NCBI GenBank assembly: GCA_009785605.1
Contig: WQVY01000023.1
Location: 1-35,825 of the forward strand
DNA from: Defluviitaleaceae bacterium
GTDB lineage: Bacteria; Bacillota; Clostridia; Lachnospirales; WQUN01
Direction: 5' to 3'
DNA length: 35,825 bases
Part shown: positions 15,647 to 23,688 of the stretch, piece by piece
How positions within the stretch are numbered: the stretch's first letter is position 1
Layout of the letters: each line of letters starts with the position of its first letter
Translations under genes and position numbers: made by a program
The notes under the pieces: model-generated
Seen by the model: the letters and a program-made list of their open reading frames with translations, nothing else
Databases searched by the model: none
Told to the model about the DNA's origin: nothing

Positions 15647-17200
15647 TTATTTTGCGTACTCTATCGCTCTTGTTTCCCTTATCAGGCTAAGTTTTATCTG
15701 CCCTGGATATTCTAGTTCATCTTCTATGCGCTTGGCTATATCCCTGGCAAGCATGGTAAGCGCTGCATCGTTTACTTCATCAGGCAGTATAACTATCCGC
15801 AATTCGCGGCCAGCTTGGATGGCAAAAGATTTCTCTACGCCTTTGAAGCTGTCGGCTATGGCTTCCAGGTTTTGTAGGCGCTTGATATATGACTCTAATG
15901 TCTCGCGCCTTGCACCCGGCCTTGCACCAGATATAGCATCGGCCATCTGTGTAATGACGGCTATAATATTTGTAGGCTCTACATCGCCGTGGTGAGCTTC
16001 TACTGCGTTTACAATAAGCGGGGACTCCTTGTACTTGCGGCATAGGCCCGCGCCTATGGAAACATGGCTGCCTTCTACTTCGTGGTCCATTGCTTTGCCA
16101 ATATCGTGCAGCAAACCCGCACGCTTTGCCATGGTCACATCTGCGCCCAACTCCCCGGCAATTATCCCACAAAGGTATGCTACCTCCATAGAATGCTTTA
16201 AGACATTTTGCCCATAACTAGTACGGAACTTCATCTTACCCAGTAAGCGAACAAGCTCTGGGTGTACGCCGTGTACGCCTGTTTCAAAGGTCGCAGATTC
16301 CCCATCTTCTTTGATTTGGGCTTCTACTTCCTTGCGAGCCTTTTCTACCATTTCTTCTATGCGGGCGGGATGCACGCGGCCGTCCTGTATCAGCTTTTCT
16401 AGGGCTATACGGGCTATTTCGCGGCGCATCGGGTCAAAACCGGATAGTATTACCGCTTCCGGTGTGTCGTCGATTATCAGGTCAATGCCGGTTAGGGACT
16501 CTAGGGCGCGGATGTTGCGGCCTTCACGTCCTATTATACGGCCTTTCATTTCGTCGCTTGGCAAACTTACTACCGAAACTGTCGTCTCGGCTATATGGTC
16601 TACCGCACAGCGCTGGACTGCAGAAGTAAGGATATCCTTGACTTTTTTGTCTGCATCGGCTTTTGCGTTTGCTTCAATTTCACGTACGGTTTTAGAGGCT
16701 TCTATGCGGGCATCGTGCTCTATTGTTGCTACTAGATGCTGCTTTGCCTCTGCTGCCGTAAGGCCTGCTACGCGTTCTAGCTCTTGATGTTGCCGGGCTA
16801 GAGCCTCGTCTACTTCCAGTTCTTTTTCTTCTAGTTTCTCTTTTTGTTTTTGAAGCTGTGTTTCCTTTTTTTCTTGATTTTCTAGCTTTCTGTCTAACAC
16901 TTCTTCTTTTTGCATGAAGCGTTTTTCTAAACGCTGCAACTCGTTTCTGCGTTCCTTCGCATCTTTGTCAGCCTCGTTTTTGGTACGGATGCTTTCCTCT
17001 TTTGCTTCAAGTAGCATCTCCTTCGACCGCGATTCGGCGGTCCTATTGGCCTCTTCGATAAGATTTTTGGCTTGTGCTTCAGCGGAACCTAATAGCGACT
17101 CCGCAATCTTTTTCCTATGAATTATACCCAGGAAAAAACCACCAATTATACCACAGATAAGAGCTGCAGCAGCAATAAGGGTTGTTACTGCCACAGACAT
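15647..17200 (-). CDS. rny: Ribonuclease Y
   Basis: 517 aa, the family's usual size. There is an N-terminal membrane anchor (residues ~5-27), a long coiled coil (~30-195, rich in Glu/Lys/Arg/Gln), a KH domain with [15 protein letters not shown], and an HD domain with [17 protein letters not shown]. RNase Y is the main membrane-bound endoribonuclease that starts mRNA decay in many Firmicutes. The ATG is preceded by TTGGAGGTG. The monocistronic transcript is ended by the bidirectional terminator at 15612. Confidence 0.98.
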   Translation of the reverse strand: MSVAVTTLIAAAALICGIIGGFFLGIIHRKKIAESLLGSAEAQAKNLIEEANRTAESRSKEMLLEAKEESIRTKNEADKDAKERRNELQRLEKRFMQKEEVLDRKLENQEKKETQLQKQKEKLEEKELEVDEALARQHQELERVAGLTAAEAKQHLVATIEHDARIEASKTVREIEANAKADADKKVKDILTSAVQRCAVDHIAETTVSVVSLPSDEMKGRIIGREGRNIRALESLTGIDLIIDDTPEAVILSGFDPMRREIARIALEKLIQDGRVHPARIEEMVEKARKEVEAQIKEDGESATFETGVHGVHPELVRLLGKMKFRTSYGQNVLKHSMEVAYLCGIIAGELGADVTMAKRAGLLHDIGKAMDHEVEGSHVSIGAGLCRKYKESPLIVNAVEAHHGDVEPTNIIAVITQMADAISGARPGARRETLESYIKRLQNLEAIADSFKGVEKSFAIQAGRELRIVILPDEVNDAALTMLARDIAKRIEDELEYPGQIKLSLIRETRAIEYAK

Positions 17201-17215
17201 CTATTACACCTCCAA

Positions 17216-17241
17216 TTTTTGCGCCAAAGCGCGAAAAATAG
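17216..17241 (-). promoter_or_regulatory. Hairpin in the rny 5' untranslated region
   Basis: tttttgcgc and gcgcgaaaaa form a stem with a small bulge. In the rny transcript it lies just after the start point and right before the ribosome site. It could protect the 5' end or allow self-control of rny; only the pairing is seen. Confidence 0.45.
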
Positions 17242-17268
17242 TTTAACCTCTTATTCCGTTAGTGTCAA
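17240..17268 (-). promoter_or_regulatory. Promoter of rny
   Basis: TTGACA (17263-17268), a 17-base spacer and TAAACT (17240-17245) on the minus strand, about 40 bases ahead of the rny start. Confidence 0.75.
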
Positions 17269-17396
17269 ACATTCTAAGAGCCAAAAGGCTTCATTTTTGC
17301 AGTACATTACGGGATTTGGGAATTGTTACATTAATTTAGGTTTTGATACTATTGGTAAAGGCGATAAAGGTTTCTTTTATATTCAACCAACGCGCA

Positions 17397-17426
17397 TTGC
17401 AGTTTATGTCGTATCTGGGCTATAAT
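17397..17426 (+). promoter_or_regulatory. Promoter of ung (and perhaps rmuC)
   Basis: TTGCAG (17397-17402), an 18-base spacer and TATAAT (17421-17426), about 31 bases before the ung ATG. Confidence 0.7.
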
Positions 17427-17456
17427 CCGCTATACATGAGGGAGGGTAGCACAATA

Positions 17457-18128
17457 ATGGTTGAATTACATAACGACTGGGACGCCATATTGGCAGATGA
17501 GTTTCGCAAAGACTACTATCAAAAATTGCGTGCCTTTTTAAAGGAAGCATACCGTACGCGCACCGTTTATCCAGATATGCACGATATCTTTAACGCGCTA
17601 AAGCTTACGCCTTATGGGCAGGTAAAGGCGGTAATCGTGGGGCAAGACCCTTATATTAATAAGGGCGAGGCTCATGGGCTGGCGTTTTCTGTCCTGCCGG
17701 GGGCCAAAACCCCGCCTTCGCTGGTTAATATTTTTAAGGAGCTGCATAGTGACATAGGATGCGACATCCCCAACAACGGGCACCTCATAAACTGGGCCAA
17801 TAATGGGGTTATGCTCCTCAACTCCGTACTTACAGTAGAGGCCCGCCGCAGCAAAAGCCACGCAAGACAAGGGTGGGAGAGATTTACAGACACAGTACTC
17901 CACCATCTTAACGATCGGGAGGTACCCATGGTTTTCTTGCTATGGGGGAAAGATGCACAAGCCAAGCTTAGGCTCATAAACAACCCGCAGCACATGGTCT
18001 TAAAAGCAGCACACCCCAGCCCACTGGCCGGTGGCAAGTTTTTTGGTTGCAAACATTTTTCTAAAACCAACGAGTTTTTAATTAAAAACGGGCAAGCGGC
18101 CATTGACTGGCAGCTCCCTAATCTATAA
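17457..18128 (+). CDS. ung: Uracil-DNA glycosylase, family 1
   Basis: 223 aa. The ATG at 17457 has GGGAGGG upstream; an earlier in-frame ATG at 17343 lies before the promoter and is rejected. The water-activating motif is VGQDPY (residues 61-66, catalytic Asp64), followed by EAHGLAFSV. The C-terminal HPSPLAGGKFFGCKHFSKTN carries the catalytic His and the DNA-insertion loop. It removes uracil from DNA in base excision repair. The usual His after DPY (DPYH) is replaced by Ile, a small departure from the common motif. It lies 32 bases before rmuC, so both may form a DNA-maintenance operon. Confidence 0.97.
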   Translation: MVELHNDWDAILADEFRKDYYQKLRAFLKEAYRTRTVYPDMHDIFNALKLTPYGQVKAVIVGQDPYINKGEAHGLAFSVLPGAKTPPSLVNIFKELHSDIGCDIPNNGHLINWANNGVMLLNSVLTVEARRSKSHARQGWERFTDTVLHHLNDREVPMVFLLWGKDAQAKLRLINNPQHMVLKAAHPSPLAGGKFFGCKHFSKTNEFLIKNGQAAIDWQLPNL

Positions 18129-18160
18129 TTGATATAATTTTTTCGAATGGAGACATTACC

Positions 18161-19579
18161 ATGGAAATAGCAATTTTAATCGTGATACTGTTTATATCTG
18201 CTACAGCACTAGCACTGCAGCTTATGACCCAATTGCGCCAGTCCAGCCGTATAGACACGGTACTACGCCAGCAACTAAGAGACATGCAAGGCCAAATTGT
18301 ACATGAGACAGGCGCCGCCAGGGCAGAGCAAGAAGGTAGGATAGACCGGCTGCGTGACAGCCTTCTGCAGCGGTTGGAGACTATCCGCGATTCCCAACAC
18401 AAGGGACTAAGCGCGCTTTCACATGATATGCAAGCAGCTATTACTAGCCTAACACGTGACACACAAAGGGCAATAGCTACCCAAACCAAAGATATCCAAA
18501 CATCCCAAACCAACCAGACAGCAGCCCAGACCGGCCAGGCCAAAAACATGCAAGAAAGCCTACACCACTTTCTGCGTCATATGGCCGAAAGCTCCGAAAA
18601 AATCCGCTTAAGCGTAGATGAAAAACTCATACAAATGCAAGCATCCAACGAGCGCAAACTAGACGAAATGCGCCATGTTGTAAACGAGAAATTAGAAAAA
18701 ACACTAGAAACCCGCCTCCAACGCTCTTTCGAGACCGTTAGCACACAACTCGAAAACGTTAACAAAGGCCTGGGTGAAATGAAAACCGTAGCACAGTCTG
18801 TCGGGTCCCTTAGCCGTATACTTTCTGGAAGCAAATCACGCGGTATACTTGGGGAAGTACAGCTTGGACAAATTATCGAAGACATGCTTCCGCCACAGCT
18901 CTATGACAAAGAAATCCCCACTTTTAGGGGCAGCACAAACCGGGTAGAATACGCTGTCAGGCTGCCGGGGTTAGAAGACGGGCATCATGTTTACCTGCCT
19001 ATAGACTCAAAGTTCCCCCTGGAGTCATATGAGCGCTTACTAGACAGCTACGACACCGGCGATTCGGAGCTGGTGGAGGTATCGCGCAGGGCATTGCATA
19101 GCCGCATCAAGTCTTTTGCGCGTGATGTAATAGGTAAATATGTATCCCCGCCAGAGACAACTCACTTCGCAATAATATTTTTACCCACAGAGGGGCTATA
19201 TGCAGAAGTAGTGCGTGATGCGGCTTTCTTTGACGGGCTTAGGCAGATGGGGATAATAGTTACTGGGCCGTCTACATTCTCTGCGATGCTTAACTCCTTG
19301 CAAATGGGCTTTAAAACCCTGCAAATACAAAAAGGCGCCGCGGATATAGAAAAAACCCTTGGCGCCGTTAAGAAGGAGTTTGGAACTTTCGAAGATGTAC
19401 TAAACAAAGCTCACCAGCGCATAACCCAAGCCGGCAATGAAATAGAAACCCTAGTAGGCACCCGTACCCGCGCCATCAACCGTAGCCTAAGAGATGTACA
19501 GGCCTACACCGGCGAAGATGCACCGGCACTTCTTAATTATGATGGGGTGGCTCGGGTTGACGGTAAGGCTCGAGTTTAA
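18161..19579 (+). CDS. rmuC: RmuC-family DNA recombination protein
   Basis: 472 aa. It has an N-terminal membrane anchor (residues 3-20), a long coiled coil (~25-215) and the RmuC nuclease-like domain: SKSRGILGEVQLGQIIEDMLP, YAVRLPGLEDGHHVYLPIDSKFPLE, HFAIIFLPTEGLYAEVV and GPSTFSAMLNSLQMGF. RmuC is thought to limit inversions at short repeats and is related to restriction-type nuclease folds. The start has a modest TGGAG ribosome site. Its last 47 bases overlap the 3' end of the convergent DUF4097 gene. Confidence 0.95.
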   Translation: MEIAILIVILFISATALALQLMTQLRQSSRIDTVLRQQLRDMQGQIVHETGAARAEQEGRIDRLRDSLLQRLETIRDSQHKGLSALSHDMQAAITSLTRDTQRAIATQTKDIQTSQTNQTAAQTGQAKNMQESLHHFLRHMAESSEKIRLSVDEKLIQMQASNERKLDEMRHVVNEKLEKTLETRLQRSFETVSTQLENVNKGLGEMKTVAQSVGSLSRILSGSKSRGILGEVQLGQIIEDMLPPQLYDKEIPTFRGSTNRVEYAVRLPGLEDGHHVYLPIDSKFPLESYERLLDSYDTGDSELVEVSRRALHSRIKSFARDVIGKYVSPPETTHFAIIFLPTEGLYAEVVRDAAFFDGLRQMGIIVTGPSTFSAMLNSLQMGFKTLQIQKGAADIEKTLGAVKKEFGTFEDVLNKAHQRITQAGNEIETLVGTRTRAINRSLRDVQAYTGEDAPALLNYDGVARVDGKARV

Positions 19580-20942
19580 TAGACCCTACGCTGGTATAGG
19601 CCCGCAATGTGTATGGCGAGTTGGGGTTGCCGGCCAAGTTGTTGCTTAAAGAACCTATGCTGGGTTTGCTAACATGGATGCGGCAATTAACGTCCATTGG
19701 CAAGTATACTTTAACATTACCGGCAGATGATTTGGCTGTTATGTTGCCTTGCACATCCAGGGCCTTGATATACACGCCGCCCGCGCTGGTCGCAAGATTT
19801 GTTTCGCCGCCAAGTGTGTTAACATTTACATCAACATCACCGGCAGATGAGCGAAGAGTCAAATCTGCCACATCACGGCCTTTGACTTTAACATTCCCGG
19901 CAGATGATTTTGCGTTTATATCAGTTACAGAGCAATTAGTTAAATTGATATTGCCGGCAGAAGAACGTAAATGAGCCCTGTCTGCGCTATGCCCTTCTAC
20001 TGTAATGTTTCCGGCGGTAGTATTTAGCCTAAGGTTGCCGCTAATACCCACTATAGACAAGTTGCCAACATTGGATAGAAGTTTTATGTCGCCGCAGTAA
20101 CTTGCCGGTACATATATCGTTACTTCCAATGAAGAGTTAAAACCAAATATCTCAAACTTAAAGAACGGTTCCCTTTGGCGTATATACAGGGTGCCGTTTT
20201 TATTTTCTAGTTCAAAATTACTATAGCGGCTTTTGCCTTTGACAGTTACACGCACTTCGTTGGCCTGTGTGTCACCTGTAGGCATTGGCACTACCTTTAT
20301 GTTGGCAAGGCTTAAGATAACATCCATGCCGGTAACACCAGCAAACGCTTGGTCTATATCTATGTCAAAGCCGCCTCGTATACGGGTAGCCCAACCTGGC
20401 TTGTGGATGTGTGCTTCGCCCCACTGGCTGTTTGGCTGCTGCGCTGTTTTGTAGTGCATGTACACATCCATATCGGTCTTTTCAAGTTCCCTTGCTGCCT
20501 CGCGTGCGGTTCTTGCGGCTTCCCTTGCTGTGTCGCGGGCGTGCCTTGAGGCTTCGCGGGCAGCTTTTGCGGCTTCCTTAGCTGCATCGCGGGAGGCTCT
20601 GGAGGCTTCTTTTGCTGCTTCGCGGACTGCATATGACGCAGTTTGCAGTGCGGATGATAATATATCTTCGATATCTGCCGCATCCATGGCCGAGGATACG
20701 ATATCGCCAATGTCTGTAAAATCGTGGTTGTGCTGGGCTTTGTATGCTTTGTATTCTTCCAGCACTTGCTCTGCTATTTGGCTTGGCTGGCCTAGGTTGA
20801 TGCATATTTCTTCTTCTGTTTGCCCGTGAGCTGCCCCTTCTGCGAAGTGCTCGTTTATATCTGCAATAATTTCTTCACGCGCTTGGGCGTTAATGGGTGC
20901 TAGGGCTTGGTTAAGTTGGGCAATAAAGTCATGCTTTTTCAT
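19533..20942 (-). CDS. DUF1700/DUF4097 domain protein with Ala-rich heptad helix
   Basis: 469 aa. The start at 20942 is set by AAGGAG and by the ATGA overlap with the PadR gene. Residues ~1-60 match the DUF1700 type (KHDFIAQLNQALAPINAQAREEIIADINEHFAEG). Residues ~105-155 form a striking Ala/Arg/Glu helix with 7-residue periodicity (REAAKEA, SRASRDA, AKEAAKA, AREASRH...). From ~230 on, a DUF4097-type beta-solenoid has repeated strands such as LRSSAGNINLTN and AKSSAGNVKVKG. No clear membrane segment is seen. PadR-DUF1700-DUF4097 units are common in Firmicutes and are often linked to envelope stress; the exact function is unknown. Confidence 0.85.
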   Translation of the reverse strand: MKKHDFIAQLNQALAPINAQAREEIIADINEHFAEGAAHGQTEEEICINLGQPSQIAEQVLEEYKAYKAQHNHDFTDIGDIVSSAMDAADIEDILSSALQTASYAVREAAKEASRASRDAAKEAAKAAREASRHARDTAREAARTAREAARELEKTDMDVYMHYKTAQQPNSQWGEAHIHKPGWATRIRGGFDIDIDQAFAGVTGMDVILSLANIKVVPMPTGDTQANEVRVTVKGKSRYSNFELENKNGTLYIRQREPFFKFEIFGFNSSLEVTIYVPASYCGDIKLLSNVGNLSIVGISGNLRLNTTAGNITVEGHSADRAHLRSSAGNINLTNCSVTDINAKSSAGNVKVKGRDVADLTLRSSAGDVDVNVNTLGGETNLATSAGGVYIKALDVQGNITAKSSAGNVKVYLPMDVNCRIHVSKPSIGSLSNNLAGNPNSPYTLRAYTSVGSIKLEPYRQPEPPHHN

Positions 20943-21256
20943 GATGTTACTCCTTCCAAAATTTTGTTTATACCTGTTGATAGGTTGCGCCATTCTGTTT
21001 CCATAGTAGACAGGGTGATGCGGCCGCTTTGGGTGATGCTGTAGTACTTCCTGGGCGGCCCTTCTTGGGACTCGCGCAGGTAAGTGGTTACATAGCCTTC
21101 GTCTTTTATGCGCTTTAGTAGTGGGTAGATTGTGCCCTCTGATATTTGTATCTGGGCCGAAATGGCGCCTACCAGCTCAAAGCCGTACATATCTGCTTTG
21201 GATAATAGGCTTAGAACGCATAGTTCCAAGGTGCCTTTTTTTAGTTGTGTGGTCAT
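20939..21256 (-). CDS. PadR-family transcriptional regulator
   Basis: 105 aa, the standard size of the short PadR group. The winged helix has KGTLELCVLSLLSKADMYGFELV, ISEGTIYPLLKRIKDEGYV and GPPRKYYSITQSGR. It is typically a repressor that senses small molecules and controls its own operon. Its stop codon overlaps the start of the DUF1700/DUF4097 gene (ATGA), so the two are coupled; AGGAGC lies upstream of the ATG. A decayed copy of its N-terminal half lies upstream at 21539-21766. Confidence 0.93.
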   Translation of the reverse strand: MTTQLKKGTLELCVLSLLSKADMYGFELVGAISAQIQISEGTIYPLLKRIKDEGYVTTYLRESQEGPPRKYYSITQSGRITLSTMETEWRNLSTGINKILEGVTS

Positions 21257-21538
21257 GGGTTGCTCCTTTTATTTTAATGGGGGCGCTGCCCCCAAACCCC
21301 CGCCACTGCGGCGGGCGTAGCCCGTCCTCGCTTCCTCACTGCGTTGCGGGCGCCCGCCCTGGCGTGGCGCGGTGTGCGGGCTTGCGCCCTTGCTCTGGCG
21401 TGGCTCGGTGTGCGGGCTTGCGCCCTTGCCCTGGCGTGGCGCGGTGTGCGGGCTTGCGCCCTTGGCGTGGTGTGGTATGTGGGGGCTGGCGCTCGCTCTC
21501 CCTTCCCTTCGTGGATATGATTTGGGGTTGGGGTTATT
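21257..21538. repeat. GC-rich gene-free patch with 36-bp tandem repeats
   Basis: No gene is supported. After a gggggc-gct-gccccc hairpin (21278-21293), the DNA becomes very GC-rich, unlike the surroundings. It contains three copies of a 36-bp unit starting ctggcgtggc (21359-21394, 21395-21430, 21431-21465; the last lacks one base), with one base change per copy or less. Shorter ggcggg/cccgcc palindromes precede it. It resembles a REP-like or mini-satellite element inserted between PadR and its decayed copy. Confidence 0.8.
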
Positions 21539-21766
21539 TCATATTATTTGCCCTATAAACGTGGGGTTTAGCATGGAGGCGGGGCTTTTTAGGCCTTCGA
21601 AGTGAAATAGGCGGGGCTTGTCTTGGTGATTGTTGTTGATTTTGTTTTTGGGTGCTTGGGTTTGGGTGAAGATATCGCCGGTTATGCCTGAGCTGTACAT
21701 ATCTGTTTTTGATAGGTTGTTGTGAGCACATAGCTCGGGGGTGCCTTTGTTGAGTTGTTTTGACAT
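21539..21766 (-). pseudogene. Decayed/truncated PadR-like gene copy
   Basis: A 75-aa frame whose first ~38 residues align without gaps to the intact PadR 300 bp away: SKQLNKGTPELCAHNNLSKTDMYSS against TTQLKKGTLELCVLSLLSKADMYGF. The core Leu/Val residues of the helices are lost (VLSL to AHNN, FELV to SGIT). The DNA-recognition and wing parts are replaced by unrelated sequence (PKNKINNNHQDKPRLF). It is therefore unlikely to fold as a regulator. Probably a duplicated gene that decayed, perhaps when the GC-rich patch was inserted. Confidence 0.7.
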
Positions 21767-21920
21767 TTTGAGTCTCCCTTCAGTTGTTATACACGTTATT
21801 TTGTTTTGGCAGGTTCATCATATCACATGGTATAGTGCATTGCAAGGTATCTGGCAAAAAATTTTTTGTTTGGCGTATAATGCTGTATGTGTATAGGAAA
21901 ATAATTGGGGGGTTATATAT

Positions 21921-22835
21921 ATGCGAATGCCTAAACTGCTTCGCACGGGAGATACCGTGGCAATACTTGCTACATCCGGGCCATGTGACAGCGAGCGTTT
22001 GGCCAAGGGGATAGAGGCTGTAAAGCAGATGGGGCTAAGGCCTTATGTAATGGAAAGTTGCCGAATGCGACACGAATACCTTGCGGGGCCGGATGATTTA
22101 CGTATAAAGGATTTACACACCGCCTTTGCCTCACTTGATATACACGGTATTTTCGTAGCGCGGGGCGGATATGGGGCGGCACGGCTACTTAGTGGCCTCA
22201 ATTATGATTTGATACGCGCTAACCCTAAGGTGTTTGTGGGTTATAGTGATGTTACGGCCTTGCATGTGGCATTTAACCAGATATGCGGGTTTGTTACTTT
22301 TCATGGGCCTATGCCGGCGGTGGATTTCACAAGTGACGAAGGGCTTACGCTAGAGTCACTTAAAAATATGATTTTTGCCGCGCCAGGCGAGCCGCACCAT
22401 GTGCAAGCAGTATGTAAGCAGGTATTAAACCCACCTGGCCGGGCACTTACAACAATAGTCCCAGGCCAGGCAACAGGCACATTGGTTGGCGGCAACCTAT
22501 GTCTGCTGGCCGCGTCTTTAGGCACGCCCTACGAAGTGGATACCCATGGGCGCATTTTATTTTTAGAAGAAGTGGGCGAAGACCCTTACCGCGTAGATAG
22601 GATGTTGCTTCAGCTAAAGCAAGCCGGGAAGCTACGCCATGCGGCAGGGATACTCCTGGGGGATTTCTCGCCGGAGACATTGGAAACCCTGCATATTCCA
22701 ATAAACGAGCTTATCGCCACAGAAAAAAAGCCAACCCTGGCCGGGCTGGCTTGCGGGCATACGTCGCCTAATTTAACATTGCCCCTTGGGCGGAAATTGT
22801 TGTTGGACGCTACGGCTGGGAAGGTGGTTATTTGA
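21921..22835 (+). CDS. LD-carboxypeptidase, peptidase family S66
   Basis: 304 aa. The S66 catalytic triad is visible: Ser109 in VGYSDVTAL, Glu216/217 in LFLEEVGEDPYRVDRML and His280 in ACGHTSPNLTLPLG, plus the early VAILATSGP strand. No signal peptide is present, so it is cytoplasmic. The family includes LdcA, which trims the terminal D-Ala of murein tetrapeptides in cell-wall recycling, and MccF, which gives immunity to microcin C. Nothing here separates the two roles except that no microcin genes are adjacent. GGGGGG precedes the ATG, and a TATAAT lies at about 21876. Confidence 0.92.
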   Translation: MRMPKLLRTGDTVAILATSGPCDSERLAKGIEAVKQMGLRPYVMESCRMRHEYLAGPDDLRIKDLHTAFASLDIHGIFVARGGYGAARLLSGLNYDLIRANPKVFVGYSDVTALHVAFNQICGFVTFHGPMPAVDFTSDEGLTLESLKNMIFAAPGEPHHVQAVCKQVLNPPGRALTTIVPGQATGTLVGGNLCLLAASLGTPYEVDTHGRILFLEEVGEDPYRVDRMLLQLKQAGKLRHAAGILLGDFSPETLETLHIPINELIATEKKPTLAGLACGHTSPNLTLPLGRKLLLDATAGKVVI

Positions 22836-22932
22836 AACCATCGGCAAAGCTTATAAACCTTGTACATCCAACTTTATACATGCTACAATCCATAAATACA
22901 CACGTCTTAATTATGCAAAAGGAGGCACAAAT

Positions 22933-23229
22933 TTGCTTGAGTTACAAGGAAAATTTTTTGACTGGGATCCGGCCAAGGAAGTGATAAACATCAGCAAACA
23001 TGGCATTTCTTTCAAAGAAGCTGCAAGTGTTTTCTTTGACGAGCAGGCCTTGGAATTTGATGACATACAGCACTCGCAGCATGAAGACAGATTCTTAATA
23101 ATTGGACGAAGCCGTAGATTGCGGCTTATGGTTGTATGTCACTGCTATAGGGATGAGAATACTGTGATAAGAATTATTTCTGCAAGGAAAGCAAACAAAC
23201 ATGAAGAAGAAATTTATGGAGGTGCATAA
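22933..23229 (+). CDS. brnT: BrnT-family type II toxin (ribonuclease)
   Basis: 98 aa. The likely start is a TTG at 22933 with AAAGGAGG 7 bases ahead; the in-frame ATG at 22786 lies inside the previous gene. The BrnT pattern is clear: FFDWDPAKEVINISKHGISFKEAASVF, then EDRFLIIGRSRRLRLMVVCHCY and IRIISARKANKHEEEIY. BrnT is a RelE-like RNase fold toxin. It overlaps the BrnA start by one base (TAATG). Toxin-first order is normal for this family. Confidence 0.88.
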   Translation: MLELQGKFFDWDPAKEVINISKHGISFKEAASVFFDEQALEFDDIQHSQHEDRFLIIGRSRRLRLMVVCHCYRDENTVIRIISARKANKHEEEIYGGA

Positions 23230-23528
23230 TGCATAAAGTCGACACTCATATTGATTATAGTGATATCCCCGAAATTACTGATTTTTCAAAAGGGCGCAAA
23301 AATCCCCATGCTACAAAAATAAAAAAAGAGGGTTATTCCGTAACAGTGCATTACAGCCCTGAAGATGTCGCAAGCGGCCAGTTCGATGATACAAAAGACA
23401 TCATACAAGCACTGGTAGAATTAATGCCCGTAGCCGACACAAAACGCCTACTAACTCATATAAAAGAACATTACGATTTACCATGTTCACCACATGTGTG
23501 GGATGTATTAGTGGAAGCACACGACTAA
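23229..23528 (+). CDS. brnA: BrnA-type antitoxin
   Basis: 99 aa, starting in the TAATG overlap with brnT. The first half (DYSDIPEITDFSKGRKNPHATKIKKEGY) resembles the conserved segment of antitoxins paired with BrnT. The C-terminal half (KDIIQALVELMPVADTKRLLTHIKEHYDLP) is a helical part I do not recognise, longer than the usual ribbon-helix-helix. It should bind and neutralise BrnT. A strong terminator follows. Confidence 0.72.
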   Translation: MHKVDTHIDYSDIPEITDFSKGRKNPHATKIKKEGYSVTVHYSPEDVASGQFDDTKDIIQALVELMPVADTKRLLTHIKEHYDLPCSPHVWDVLVEAHD

Positions 23529-23562
23529 AACCCATCACATATGAGGTAGATACCACATGCCT

Positions 23563-23605
23563 AAAATCCGTATTCGAAGGGTAAAATCCGAGTACGGATT
23601 TTTTT
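23563..23605 (+). terminator. Intrinsic terminator after brnTA
   Basis: aaaatccgta pairs perfectly with tacggatttt, with inner ttcg/cgag-like pairing, followed by a run of seven T. Confidence 0.88.
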
Positions 23606-23624
23606 ATAGCTTTTAAGAAAAGCC

Positions 23625-23655
23625 TTGACATTGACACAGTGTCATTGTTTATGCT
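23625..23655 (+). promoter_or_regulatory. MerR-type promoter with 19-bp spacer and operator dyad
   Basis: TTGACA (23625-23630), a 19-base spacer and TATGCT (23650-23655). Inside the spacer lies the perfect dyad tgacac-a-gtgtca (23632-23644). An over-long spacer with a dyad is the hallmark of promoters activated by MerR-type DNA twisting. The MerR gene lies 33 bases downstream, so self-activation is likely. Confidence 0.85.
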
Positions 23656-23688
23656 CGATATCAAGAACAGGAAAGGAATACCGAAATC

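Noticed and set aside
21359-21465. 36-bp repeats considered as a CRISPR array
   Set aside because: The repeats are directly abutting with no spacers, so it is a simple tandem repeat.
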